NCBI GenBank assembly: GCA_004297545.1
Contig: SCTB01000040.1
Coordinates: forward strand, 1 to 32,248
Length of the DNA stretch: 32,248 bases
From: Alphaproteobacteria bacterium
GTDB taxonomy: Bacteria > Pseudomonadota > Alphaproteobacteria > Micavibrionales > UBA2020
Direction: 5' to 3'
Position 1 is the first letter of the stretch; each line of letters begins with the position of its first letter. A program made the position numbers and the translations under genes. Under the pieces are notes generated by a model. It was not told the origin of the DNA, did no database searches, and was given only the letters and a program-made list of their open reading frames with translations. Positions 22,513 through 30,553 of the stretch are shown one piece after another.

Positions 22513-23565
22513 ATGCCCAAAGCCCTTGCCTATGCCGCCCAGAGCGCGACATCTGCGCTTGCCCCCTATACTTTTGACCGCCGCGAGCCGCGGCCCGACG
22601 ACGTGCAGATCGACATTCTCTTCTGCGGCGTCTGCCATTCGGACCTGCACCAGATTCGCAACGATTGGAAAAACTCGCTCTATCCCATGGTGCCGGGCCA
22701 CGAGATCGTGGGCCGCGCTGTCAAGGTCGGCAAGGACGTTAAAAAGTTCAAGGAAGGCGACATTGTGGCCGTCGGCTGCCTGGTCGATTCCTGCGGTGCC
22801 TGCCCGGAGTGCAAGGACCATCTGGAGCAGTTCTGCAATTCCGGCATGGTGCCCACCTATAACTCCTACGAACGCGACGGGAAGACGCTGTCACAAGGCG
22901 GTTATTCCAGCGTGATCGTGGTAAAAGAGTCCTTCGTGCTGAAAGTGCCCGCGAACCTCGACCTTGCCGCCGCTGCGCCGCTGCTATGCGCTGGCATCAC
23001 GACCTATTCCCCCCTGCGCCACTGGCAGGCGGGGCCGGGCAAGAAAGTCGGCATTGTGGGCCTCGGCGGGCTTGGCCATATGGGCGTCAAATTCGCGCGT
23101 GCCTTCGGCGCTCAGGTGGCCGTGTTCACGACTTCGCCGTCGAAAAAGGCGGATGCGCTGCGGCTGGGCGCGCATGAAGTCATCATGTCCAAAGACCCCG
23201 AGGATATGAAGAAGCATGCGCACAGCTTCGACTTTATTCTTGATACCGTCGCCGCCCCGCACGACCTGAACGCCTATCTGGCGCTGCTCAGGCGCGACGG
23301 CACGCTGACGCTGGTGGGCGCGCCGGAAACGAACCACCCCGCGCCGGAGGTCTTCAACCTGATTTTCGGGCGCAAGCGCCTTGCGGGATCGCTTATCGGG
23401 GGATTGAAAGAAACGCAGGAGATGCTGGATTTCTGCGGCAAGCAGAACATCACCTCGGATATCGAGCTGATTAAAATACAGGATATCGCGCAGGCCTACG
23501 AACGCATGCTGAAAAGCGACGTGAAATACCGCTTTGTCATAGACATGAAATCGCTGAAGGGTTGA
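22513..23565 (+). CDS. Zinc-dependent alcohol/aldehyde dehydrogenase, YahK-like
   Basis: This 350-residue medium-chain dehydrogenase has the catalytic zinc ligands in 'CGVCHSDLH' and 'VPGHEIVG', and the four-Cys structural zinc lobe 'DSCGACPECKDHLEQFC'. It also has the nucleotide-binding 'GIVGLGGLGHMGVKFA' and the 'YRFVIDM' ending typical of the cinnamyl-alcohol dehydrogenase/YahK branch. These cytosolic enzymes reduce a broad range of aldehydes with NADPH. It ends 6 nt before the convergent Cys-cluster gene. Confidence 0.92.
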   Translation: MPKALAYAAQSATSALAPYTFDRREPRPDDVQIDILFCGVCHSDLHQIRNDWKNSLYPMVPGHEIVGRAVKVGKDVKKFKEGDIVAVGCLVDSCGACPECKDHLEQFCNSGMVPTYNSYERDGKTLSQGGYSSVIVVKESFVLKVPANLDLAAAAPLLCAGITTYSPLRHWQAGPGKKVGIVGLGGLGHMGVKFARAFGAQVAVFTTSPSKKADALRLGAHEVIMSKDPEDMKKHAHSFDFILDTVAAPHDLNAYLALLRRDGTLTLVGAPETNHPAPEVFNLIFGRKRLAGSLIGGLKETQEMLDFCGKQNITSDIELIKIQDIAQAYERMLKSDVKYRFVIDMKSLKG

Positions 23566-23571
23566 GCCGTC

Positions 23572-23757
23572 TTAGCTCCGGCACCCGCAGCCTCCGCAGG
23601 GGGAACCACAGTATTCCTGCGCTTCCTCTTCCTCGTCGTCTTCCATCGCATAGGCGTCGACCACCAGCACGTCGCGCTCAGGCTTCACCTGGGCAGCGAG
23701 CATCTTTTCTTCCGGCGACTTTTCTCCCGCGAAGAAATTTTTCAAAAAATCGATCAT
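23572..23757 (-). CDS. Small protein with C-terminal Cys cluster
   Basis: This 61-residue protein has an amphipathic start ('MIDFLKNFFAGEKSPEEK'), a short hydrophobic strand ('DVLVVDAYA') and an acidic run ('EDDEEEEAQE'). The C-terminus 'YCGSPCGGCGCRS' carries Cys50, Cys54, Cys57 and Cys59. Four closely spaced Cys with Gly suggest metal or Fe-S binding, or a redox tail; this is inference. Its ATG overlaps the alanine dehydrogenase stop (23754-23757, ATGA), so it is co-translated with ald. I do not recognise the family. Confidence 0.7.
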   Translation of the reverse strand: MIDFLKNFFAGEKSPEEKMLAAQVKPERDVLVVDAYAMEDDEEEEAQEYCGSPCGGCGCRS

Positions 23758-24872
23758 GCGGCGAGGCTTTCTTCGGCTTTGGAATAATCGAGGTGCAGGT
23801 CGCGGGCGACTTCGGCATGGGTGATCTTGCCCTTGCAGACGGTCAGGCCGTTGCGCAGGTGTTTATTATCCTGCAGCGCCTTGACCCAGCCCTTGTTGGC
23901 GATTTCGAGGCCGTAGGGCAGGACCGCGTTGTTGAGCGCATAGGCCGAGGTGCGGGGAACCGCGCCAGGCATATTGGCGACGCAATAGTGCACGATATTG
24001 TCGACTTCATAGGTCGGTGCGTCATGCGTGGTGGCCTTTGACGTCTCCGCGCAGCCGCCCTGGTCGATCGCGATATCGACGATGACCGATTTCGGGCGCA
24101 TCTGCTTGAGGTGAGCGCGGGTAATCAGTTTGGGCGCCAGCGCGCCGGGGATAAGCACCGCGCCGATCACGAGGTCCGCCTGCGCGACGTAAGTGTCCAC
24201 CGCGTCCTGCGTCGAATAGACGATATTCGCGCGGGAGCCGAAAAGGTCTTCGAGATACCGGACTCTATCCAGCGATTTTTCGAGGATGGTCACGCGGCCT
24301 TCGAGGCCGACCGCCATTTTCGCGGCATGGGTGCCGGCGACGCCGCCGCCGATGATGACGACTTCGGCCGCTTTCACGCCCGGAACGCCGCCGATGAGGA
24401 TGCCTGAGCCGCCATTCGCGACATGCAGGAAGTAAGCGCCGACATGGACGCCCATGCGGCCCGCCACTTCGGACATCGGCGCCAGCAGCGGCAACCCGCC
24501 CTTGTCGGAGGTCACGGTTTCATAAGCAATGGCAACCGAGCCTGAGTCGATAAGCCCCTTCGCCTGAGTCGCGTCCGCCGCGAGATGCAGGTAGGTGAAA
24601 AGAATCTGCCCCTTGCGCAGCATCTTGCATTCCTGCGGCTGGGGTTCCTTCACTTTCACGATCATATCGGCCTTGTCGAAAACTTCCTTGGCGGTGCCGA
24701 GGATTTTTGCGCCCGCCTTGACGTAATCATCGTCGGAAGCCTGAATTCCGGCGCCGGCGTTGGTTTCCACCACGACCTGGTGGCCGTTGCGCACGTATTC
24801 GCGAACGGAAGTGGGGGTAAGACCCACGCGGAATTCCTTGGTTTTGATTTCCTTCGGGCAGCCGATCAGCAT
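23754..24872 (-). CDS. ald: Alanine dehydrogenase
   Basis: This 372-residue enzyme has the family opening 'MLIGCPKEIKTKEFRVGLTP' and catalytic Lys75 in 'VKVKEPQ' and His96 in 'FTYLHLAAD'. The NAD-binding 'IIGGGVAGTHAA' lies around 173-184, and the active-site Asp in 'VIVDIAIDQGGCAETS'. It interconverts L-alanine and pyruvate plus ammonium in the cytosol. AGGAG lies about 8 nt before the ATG. It is divergent from rocD and shares a 4-nt overlap with the downstream Cys-cluster gene. The VanX-like and peptide-transport genes nearby would make alanine from peptides a possible substrate source. Confidence 0.96.
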   Translation of the reverse strand: MLIGCPKEIKTKEFRVGLTPTSVREYVRNGHQVVVETNAGAGIQASDDDYVKAGAKILGTAKEVFDKADMIVKVKEPQPQECKMLRKGQILFTYLHLAADATQAKGLIDSGSVAIAYETVTSDKGGLPLLAPMSEVAGRMGVHVGAYFLHVANGGSGILIGGVPGVKAAEVVIIGGGVAGTHAAKMAVGLEGRVTILEKSLDRVRYLEDLFGSRANIVYSTQDAVDTYVAQADLVIGAVLIPGALAPKLITRAHLKQMRPKSVIVDIAIDQGGCAETSKATTHDAPTYEVDNIVHYCVANMPGAVPRTSAYALNNAVLPYGLEIANKGWVKALQDNKHLRNGLTVCKGKITHAEVARDLHLDYSKAEESLAA

Positions 24873-24922
24873 TTCTTTTCTCCTGACATGTTCGATGCGC
24901 GGAATATAGGTATTCGGGCACC

Positions 24923-24951
24923 TTGTAAACTGTAATGGCGAGTCATACTAT
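24923..24951 (+). promoter_or_regulatory. Candidate promoter of rocD
   Basis: TTGTAA (24923-24928) and TACTAT (24946-24951) are 17 nt apart, ending 32 nt before the ATG. A TATATT-like hexamer for ald lies on the other strand nearby (24908-24903), but its -35 spacing is short. Confidence 0.4.
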
Positions 24952-24983
24952 CCCTCTCAATCCTCCAATTCAAGTGAGTTATT

Positions 24984-26231
24984 ATGTTAAATAAAATCAT
25001 CCAGAAGTTCACCAAAACCCCCACCGAAAAAGCGATCGAGCACGAAGGCAGGTTCGTGGCGCGCAATTACCACCCGCTGCCGGTTATCCTCAACCGCGGC
25101 GAGGGCGTGTACCTGTGGGACCAGGAGGGCAAGAAGTACCTCGACATGATGAGCGCCTATTCGGCGGTCAGCCTCGGGCATTCGCACCCCCGCATCGTGA
25201 AGCGGCTGACTGAACAGGCGGGCCGGCTCGCCATGTGCAGCCGCGCCTATCATACCGATACGCTGGGGCCCTTCATGGAGAAGCTGGTCGAAGTGACCGG
25301 GCTCGACATGGCGCTGCCCATGAATACAGGCGCGGAAGCAGTCGAGACCGCGGTGAAGGCAGCGCGCCTCTGGGGCTATGAAGTCAAGAAAATCCCCGAG
25401 AACCAAGCGGAAATCATCGTGGCCGAAGGCAACTTCCACGGCCGCACGACGACCATCATCAGCTTTTCGACCGAGGCCGACTACCGCAAGAACTTCGGCC
25501 CCTTCACGCCCGGCTTCAAGGCCGTGCCATTTGACGATATCGAGGCGGTCAAAAAGGCGATTACGCCCAACACGGCCGCCATCATCTTCGAACCCATCCA
25601 GGGCGAAGCCGGCATCAAGGTTCCGCATGAGGGCTATCTGCAGGAATTGCGCGCGCTCTGCACGGCGAATAACGTGCTGTTCATCCTCGACGAAGTGCAG
25701 TCAGGCCTGGGGCGCACCGGCAAGATGTTCGCCTACCAGCATGAAAACGTGCTGCCCGACGCGGTTATCCTCGGCAAGGCGCTGGGCGGCGGTCTGTTGC
25801 CTGTCTCGGCCCTCGTCGGTAAAAAAGAGGTTATGGGCCTGTTCAAGCCCGGCAGCCACGGCTCGACCTTCGGCGGCAATCCGCTGGCGGCGGCTGTCGG
25901 CCTCGAAGCCCTGAAGGTTCTGGAAGAGGAAGGCATGGTGCAGAACAGCGCCACGCTCGGAAAATATTTCATCGAGCAGATGCGCGGCATCAACAGCCCG
26001 CTTATCACCGGCGTACGCGGCAGGGGGCTTTGGATCGGGCTCGATTTCGACCCGGCGCGCGTGTCAGCCCGCACCGTCTGCGAAAAGCTGATGGAAAGAG
26101 GCATCCTGTCCAAGGATACCCACCATACCGTCGTGCGCTTCGCCCCGCCGCTGACCATCACGCGCGAGGAGATCGACTGGGCGCTCGAACAGCTCAAGGC
26201 TGTGCTGCGCGACCTGGAAGGGCAAAAATAA
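24984..26231 (+). CDS. rocD: Ornithine--oxo-acid aminotransferase
   Basis: This 415-residue class-III PLP enzyme has 'NTGAEAVETAVKAARLWGY' (cofactor phosphate cup), 'GNFHGRTTTIISFS', 'IFEPIQGEAGI', Asp236 in 'FILDEVQSGLGRTG', and the PLP lysine Lys265 in 'LGKALGGGLLPVSA'. These features and the length match ornithine aminotransferase better than acetylornithine or GABA enzymes. It moves the delta-amino group of ornithine to 2-oxoglutarate, giving glutamate semialdehyde, on the route from arginine to proline and glutamate. It is divergent from ald, which suggests shared amino-acid catabolism. It ends 12 nt before a convergent gene. Confidence 0.94.
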   Translation: MLNKIIQKFTKTPTEKAIEHEGRFVARNYHPLPVILNRGEGVYLWDQEGKKYLDMMSAYSAVSLGHSHPRIVKRLTEQAGRLAMCSRAYHTDTLGPFMEKLVEVTGLDMALPMNTGAEAVETAVKAARLWGYEVKKIPENQAEIIVAEGNFHGRTTTIISFSTEADYRKNFGPFTPGFKAVPFDDIEAVKKAITPNTAAIIFEPIQGEAGIKVPHEGYLQELRALCTANNVLFILDEVQSGLGRTGKMFAYQHENVLPDAVILGKALGGGLLPVSALVGKKEVMGLFKPGSHGSTFGGNPLAAAVGLEALKVLEEEGMVQNSATLGKYFIEQMRGINSPLITGVRGRGLWIGLDFDPARVSARTVCEKLMERGILSKDTHHTVVRFAPPLTITREEIDWALEQLKAVLRDLEGQK

Positions 26232-26243
26232 GATTGTCTTTGA

Positions 26244-26690
26244 TTAACGTCCCGGCTGAACCGGCGGCGGAGGATCGGGCCGGAATTTCGGCTGGACCTC
26301 CGGGTCATGACGTTCCGGCTTGACGTCGGCGGCGCGGGTGAAATCGGGCCCGGCCGGCTTGATCTGCGTGAGGGGGCCGGGCGTATCTTTCGATTCCGGC
26401 GTCGGCGGCAGGGCTTTTTCGAGCGTCGGGCCGTTCGGCTTCATTTTGGAGGCGGTATATTTCGCCGTTCCTCCCACGGTCAGGAACAGGGCGCCCGCGA
26501 TGACGGTCGGAATGGGGGCAACGGGCGCAAAAACAGCCGCGCCGAGGAGCGTCAGCCCGCCGATGCAACAGCCGTCGCCGAACGAATCGATCATTTCCTT
26601 GCGCAGCTCTGCCTTCTTTTCATCGGGCATCCTGAGCTTGTTCCAGCGGGACTTGATCTTGTCGCCAAGGCCTTTGAACGGGTTCTTCAT
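26244..26690 (-). CDS. Membrane protein with Pro-rich tail, unknown function
   Basis: This 148-residue protein has a basic N-terminus ('MKNPFKGLGDKIKSRWNKLR') and a hydrophobic region from about 41 to 75 that could form a helical hairpin ('GLTLLGAAVFAPVAPIPTVIA', with Cys41 and Cys42 at its edge). A low-complexity Pro/Lys/Asp tail to the C-terminus ('RPDPPPPVQPGR') completes it. I do not recognise a family. It is convergent with rocD and has a consensus -35 box upstream. Confidence 0.68.
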   Translation of the reverse strand: MKNPFKGLGDKIKSRWNKLRMPDEKKAELRKEMIDSFGDGCCIGGLTLLGAAVFAPVAPIPTVIAGALFLTVGGTAKYTASKMKPNGPTLEKALPPTPESKDTPGPLTQIKPAGPDFTRAADVKPERHDPEVQPKFRPDPPPPVQPGR

Positions 26691-26737
26691 GCGATCAGCA
26701 TTCCTGCAAAAAATTCATTGATGTGGAAAACACCCTG

Positions 26738-26766
26738 AGGGTAGTCAGCCCCGGCCGGACTGTCAA
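26738..26766 (-). promoter_or_regulatory. Candidate promoter of the Pro-rich membrane protein gene
   Basis: On the minus strand a perfect TTGACA (26766-26761) is followed after 17 nt by TACCCT (26743-26738). A short inverted repeat ACCCT-G-AGGGT (26732-26742) overlaps the -10 position and could bind a regulator. On the plus strand TTGTCG and TATTTC, 17 nt apart, may serve the gene at 26853, but that match is weaker. Confidence 0.45.
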
Positions 26767-26852
26767 TGCATCTCTGAGATTATGTTAATTGTCGTCAATC
26801 TTTTATCAACCTATTTCCCCTAGTTTGGAATCAGAAGCGAGGAACAATCAAC

Positions 26853-27413
26853 ATGCTCTATTCCCTGCACGACCTCCTGATGAAAATGGGCGCCCCGGAA
26901 GTCCGCGAAAAGGGCCGCATGGAATGGCATTACTTCGACAAAAAGAAGAACGCGCTGGCCGGATTCGCCGAGATCCGCCTGGAGGCGGGCGGCGAGCGCC
27001 TGACTGCCGAAATGCGTCACCTGCGCGAGAACTATGCCGACGACGAAGGCACGGTGCATGCGCAGTACACGGAGAGCTTTTATTTCTACGCCGAACGCAC
27101 CGCGCGCCCCGGCCATTACCGCATCACGAAAATCTCGCTGGACGGCGACGACTACGCCAATCCGTCAAAGGGCATCATCGAGCTGGGCCTGTCCGTTTTC
27201 CACGCCCGCGCGCTCGATATCAGCATCCGCATGATGGAGCAGGTTTTCAACAAGCAGGATATTCTCGACCCCGTCGCGGCGCCGGACATGAAAATGCCGC
27301 CGCTGCCGCGCTACCGCGAAGCGCTGAAAAAGGATGCCGTGCCCAAGCCGGAGCGTTTCGGCGTCGTCATTCCGTTTCGCCCCCGGGCGCAGGTTCACCG
27401 CGCTGGCGCTTAG
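26853..27413 (+). CDS. Hypothetical soluble protein, 186 residues
   Basis: No signal peptide or membrane helix is visible. The N-terminus ('MLYSLHDLLMKMGAPEVREKG') is helical. Alternating strands rich in aromatic and charged residues follow ('WHYFDKKKNALAGFAEIRLEAGGERL', 'HAQYTESFYFYAERT', 'GHYRITKISLDGDDY'), then a helical segment and a basic, Pro-containing tail. Composition and codon use match the neighbours, so I take it as real, but I recognise no family. Its last 47 nt overlap the 3' end of the convergent gene. Confidence 0.7.
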   Translation: MLYSLHDLLMKMGAPEVREKGRMEWHYFDKKKNALAGFAEIRLEAGGERLTAEMRHLRENYADDEGTVHAQYTESFYFYAERTARPGHYRITKISLDGDDYANPSKGIIELGLSVFHARALDISIRMMEQVFNKQDILDPVAAPDMKMPPLPRYREALKKDAVPKPERFGVVIPFRPRAQVHRAGA

Positions 27414-27894
27414 GCAGCGGTACGATATCAAGCCGGATAATCGTGTTCCCCGCATGAAAGATGCGCACCTGCATTTTGGGCGCGACGCGGCCTGCCGTGT
27501 GGAAGCCCGGTCCCGGCAGGTATTCGAAATAATAAAAGCATTTCTGGCCCACGCAGAAGCGTTCCCAGAAGTCGCCTTTGCCGTACTGCGGCTTGAAGCT
27601 GGTCACGAATCCTTCGGTCTTTTCGACCGTGCCGTCGCGCATGGCTGCCTTGATCGCGGCGTTCTGGGCGCCCACGCGCCAGGCGGCGAGACCCGACCAG
27701 AATACCGACGCGACGATAAACAGAACCCCGATGACGACCCGCGCGCCCTCACCGCGGTTGGGCATCATGGACTCGCGCTTGAACCAGATAGCGCCGGAGA
27801 AGACCAGGCACATGGCGCCGAGAAGGACGGGAGACCAGGTTTCAAGAGCGCCCGTCAGGGTGGCATCGAAAATGGTCGTGTACTGCGCCTGCAT
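27367..27894 (-). CDS. Two-helix membrane protein, DUF3592-like
   Basis: This 175-residue protein has two membrane helices near the N-terminus (about 21-38 'SPVLLGAMCLVFSGAIWF' and 52-70 'RVVIGVLFIVASVFWSGLA'). A beta-rich C-terminal domain follows ('TEGFVTSFKPQYG', 'CFYYFEYLPG', 'MQVRIFHAGNTIIRLDI'). The layout resembles DUF3592-type envelope proteins, but I cannot confirm this by eye. It sits 74 nt downstream of tldE on the same strand and overlaps the convergent 186-residue gene by 47 nt. Confidence 0.7.
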   Translation of the reverse strand: MQAQYTTIFDATLTGALETWSPVLLGAMCLVFSGAIWFKRESMMPNRGEGARVVIGVLFIVASVFWSGLAAWRVGAQNAAIKAAMRDGTVEKTEGFVTSFKPQYGKGDFWERFCVGQKCFYYFEYLPGPGFHTAGRVAPKMQVRIFHAGNTIIRLDIVPLPKRQRGEPAPGGETE

Positions 27895-27968
27895 GTTATT
27901 CCGCGGCCTCCGGCCCTGCGTGGTTGCGTCGAAAACGGTGGCGTCGATTCTTCCCCATCTTCTCCCTT

Positions 27969-29318
27969 TTAAGAACCGGCGATCGTCATGCCCTCGATGC
28001 GCAGCGTCGGCGCGTCCACGCCCGTCTTGAACTCAAGGTCGTTGGCGGCCGCGAGATTCTTCCACATATCTTTCATGTTGCCCGCGATCGTCATTTCGCT
28101 GACCGGATAGGCGATTTTCCCTTTTTCGATCCAGAAGCCGCGCGCACCCCTTGAATAGTCGCCCGTCACCATATTGCCGCCGGAGCCCATCATCTGGGTG
28201 ACGAGGAACCCTTCTTCGACGTCGCCGATCAGCTCCTCCACCGTTTCATTGCCGGCCAGCATGTAGAAGTTGGAAGGTTTCGGCGACGGCGGGGAGGATG
28301 CGCTGCGCGACGCGTTGCCGGTCGTTTTCAGCTTCAGCTGCCGCGCGGAGCTCAGATCCAGCAGCCAGCCGGTCAGCACGCCGTTGTCGATGATGTTGCG
28401 TTTTTGCGGCGCGATCCCCTCCGCATCGAAGGGATGGGAGCGCAAGCCCCGCTTCATGAACGGGTCGTCGACGACCGTGATGCCGTCCGCGAAGATCTTT
28501 TCGCCCATCTTGTCCTTCAGGAACGTCGTGCCGCGCGCGACCGAAGTGCCGGAAATCGCGCCCGACAGCGAGCCGATAAGCCCGCCCGAAACGCGGCGAT
28601 CGAACACCACGGGAAGTTTTTTGGTGGGCCCCTTCCGCGGGTTCAGGGCTTTCACGGCGCGTTCGCCGGCATTTCTGCCGATGAGGGCGGGATCTTTCAT
28701 GTCCTTCAGGAAGGCGGCGGAGTCGAAATCGTAATCCGTCTCCATGCCCGTATCTTCCCCGGCAATCACCGAAACCGAAAGGCTGAAGCCGGACGAGGAA
28801 AAGGCGCCGGCGAAGCCGTTCGATGCCGCATAATAAACCGTCTCGCGCGAGACGGTGCATTCCGCTCCTTCGGAGTTCGTGACGCCCTTCACGGCGCGCG
28901 CCGCGCCCTCCGCCGTATCCGCCATGGCGGTCATTTTATCCACAGCCAGTTCCGCGGCATCATACAGGTCGAGGTCGGGGAAGCTTTTCGCGATTTCGGA
29001 CGGATCGGCGATGCCCGCGAACTGGTCTTCCGGCACGCATTTCGCCATCGCGACGGCGCGCTCGGCCATTTGCGCCAGCGCTTCCGCCGAGCGGTCGCTG
29101 GAAGATACGATCGCCTGTTTTTTGCCGACCAGAACGCGCAGGCCGATCTCGGCTTCCTCGGACCGCCGGAGCGCCTCGGGTTTGCCCAAGCGCCGGTTGA
29201 CGGAAAGAGACTGCGAATCCGACAATACGGCATCCGCCGACGAAGCACCGCCGGCCTTTGCCCTCTTGAGCAGGTCTTCGAGCAAATTCAGGGTTTCCTG
29301 CCGCACAGCGCTGGTCAT
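27969..29318 (-). CDS. tldE: TldE/PmbA metalloprotease subunit
   Basis: This 449-residue protein has typical PmbA features: 'AEIGLRVLVGKKQAIVSSSDRS' near the N-terminus, 'LPVVFDRRVSGGLIGSLSGAISG', 'DGITVVDDPFMKRGLRSHPFDAEG', 'NGVLTGWLLDLSSARQLKLKTTGNA', and 'MMGSGGNMVTGDYSRGARGFWIEKG'. TldE is the non-catalytic partner of TldD; the pair processes peptides such as microcin and PQQ-like precursors and helps degrade antitoxins. TldD is not in this window. The start at 29318 has AAGGA 9 nt upstream and the expected family length; the frame extends 19 codons further without a good ribosome site. It lies 25 nt after the receiver gene, so they probably share a transcript. Confidence 0.92.
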   Translation of the reverse strand: MTSAVRQETLNLLEDLLKRAKAGGASSADAVLSDSQSLSVNRRLGKPEALRRSEEAEIGLRVLVGKKQAIVSSSDRSAEALAQMAERAVAMAKCVPEDQFAGIADPSEIAKSFPDLDLYDAAELAVDKMTAMADTAEGAARAVKGVTNSEGAECTVSRETVYYAASNGFAGAFSSSGFSLSVSVIAGEDTGMETDYDFDSAAFLKDMKDPALIGRNAGERAVKALNPRKGPTKKLPVVFDRRVSGGLIGSLSGAISGTSVARGTTFLKDKMGEKIFADGITVVDDPFMKRGLRSHPFDAEGIAPQKRNIIDNGVLTGWLLDLSSARQLKLKTTGNASRSASSPPSPKPSNFYMLAGNETVEELIGDVEEGFLVTQMMGSGGNMVTGDYSRGARGFWIEKGKIAYPVSEMTIAGNMKDMWKNLAAANDLEFKTGVDAPTLRIEGMTIAGS

Positions 29319-29343
29319 ATCCGGTATCCTTCTTTTAAAAATT

Positions 29344-30192
29344 TCAGGCTTCGTCGCCGGCTGCAGCCAAGGCATCGGCGAGCGGAACGCGGCGGTCCGT
29401 GCGCTGGGATCCCTGCGGCAGTTCGATCAGCCTTAAATGAAGTTTCGGCGCGCCGCGCTTGTCCTCGAAAGCCTGATAGAATTTGTCGAGCACTTCGGAG
29501 AAGCGGTTGATGGCGTCGATGGGTTCCGTCTCGTATTGCGGGCGCTGCAGCAGGATCGCGAACACCTCGGCGCCGAGGCGCCCGATGACGTCGGACTGGC
29601 GGCGCATAAAGGTCATTTTTTCGGTCAGCTTCTTGATCGTCTCCTCGAATGCTGGCGCGCCAACGGCCTTGACGACCTCGTCATGGTTGGTCACCTCGAT
29701 AAAGACGATCAGGCTGCGCTCGCCGTAGCGGAAGGCGCGGTCGATGGCGGAGAGGAAAAGCTGGTTGAAGGCGGCCTTGCCGATCATGCCGCCGGAGGAA
29801 TGGACGTTGTCTTCCGTCGCCAGCATGCGGCAGATTTCCATGATACGCTCGGCATTGCTGATTTTCGTCTCGAGGTCCTGGTTCGACAGCGGCTTGTTCA
29901 GCACGTCGTTGCAGCCGGCGAGTATCGCCTCTTCCGTCGTGCCGGTCTTGGACAGCAGCAGCAGATAAGGCTTCACGACCGCGCGGATATTCTTCCAGAT
30001 GCCGATAACGACGGGCCGCGCTTCGGACAGAGGCGCCGGGTCGACCATGATGCAGTCGAACTTGCCGCCCTTGATCATATCGAAGGCCAGATTCTTGTTG
30101 GGCTCGGCCACGACATGGTGGCCCTTCGCCCCCAGCCGCGAGCTGATAAGCTGGTTGGTCAGAGATTCGCGGTCGATGACCAGAATTTCCAT
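29344..30192 (-). CDS. Receiver domain plus degenerate GGDEF domain
   Basis: This 282-residue protein starts with a response-regulator receiver: Asp7 in 'LVIDRES', the phosphoacceptor-type Asp51 in 'CIMVDPAP', and Lys100 in 'VLNKPLS'. A second domain (about 135-250) has the outline of a GGDEF domain, including 'FRYGERSLIVFIEVTNHDEV' and 'GRLGAEVFAILLQRP'. At the signature the sequence is GAEVF (207-211) instead of GGDEF, so diguanylate cyclase activity is unlikely. It probably acts through protein contact or binding. No sensor kinase gene is nearby. The ribosome site is weak. It is first in a unit with tldE. Confidence 0.78.
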   Translation of the reverse strand: MEILVIDRESLTNQLISSRLGAKGHHVVAEPNKNLAFDMIKGGKFDCIMVDPAPLSEARPVVIGIWKNIRAVVKPYLLLLSKTGTTEEAILAGCNDVLNKPLSNQDLETKISNAERIMEICRMLATEDNVHSSGGMIGKAAFNQLFLSAIDRAFRYGERSLIVFIEVTNHDEVVKAVGAPAFEETIKKLTEKMTFMRRQSDVIGRLGAEVFAILLQRPQYETEPIDAINRFSEVLDKFYQAFEDKRGAPKLHLRLIELPQGSQRTDRRVPLADALAAAGDEA

Positions 30193-30227
30193 GATAAGAC
30201 TAAAAACCCCGTTTAATTCCCTTACTT

Positions 30228-30256
30228 AATGTAGGAAAAAGCCCTCGCGAGGCCAA
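30228..30256 (-). promoter_or_regulatory. Candidate promoter of the receiver/tldE unit
   Basis: On the minus strand TTGGCC (30256-30251) and TACATT (30233-30228) are 17 nt apart, each matching four of six consensus bases. A 10-bp palindrome CCTCGCGAGG (30243-30252) lies in the spacer. Confidence 0.35.
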
Positions 30257-30295
30257 CATAAATCGGGGTTTCTTTTCCCTATTCCTTGATATCGT

Positions 30296-30325
30296 TTGAC
30301 AAAGGGGTATTGTTTGCATTATGAC
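30296..30325 (+). promoter_or_regulatory. Promoter of tRNA-Leu
   Basis: A perfect TTGACA (30296-30301) is followed after 18 nt by TATGAC (30320-30325), 17 nt before the tRNA 5' end. This is one of the stronger promoter matches in the window. Confidence 0.6.
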
Positions 30326-30342
30326 TCTGTGACCTCATCCGT

Positions 30343-30427
30343 GCCCAAGTGGCGGAATTGGTAGACGCGCAGGTTTCAGGTACCTGTGGGGCAACCCGTG
30401 TAAGTTCGAGTCTTATCTTGGGCACCA
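30343..30427 (+). tRNA. tRNA-Leu, anticodon CAG
   Basis: This 85-nt class-II tRNA has acceptor strands GCCCAAG and CTTGGGC that pair fully, followed by discriminator A and an encoded CCA. The anticodon stem CAGGT/ACCTG holds the loop TTCAGGT (anticodon CAG), and a long variable arm (TGGGGCAACCCG) is present, as expected for leucine. Confidence 0.96.
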
Positions 30428-30445
30428 TACTTAAATCAGGCCTTT

Positions 30446-30466
30446 GGCGGGAGATCGGCTCCCGCC
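30446..30466 (+). terminator. Hairpin downstream of tRNA-Leu
   Basis: GGCGGGAG and CTCCCGCC form a perfect 8-bp stem around the loop ATCGG, 19 nt after the tRNA. Only GGTTGTCC follows, with no T-run, so termination may be partial and read-through into nrnC is possible. Confidence 0.5.
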
Positions 30467-30553
30467 GGTTGTCCCGATTCTGGACAGCCTTGGGGCGGCT
30501 GGGCTAAAGTTTCCCAATCACAGGCGAAAACCTTTTAGAACACAGGAACAAGT

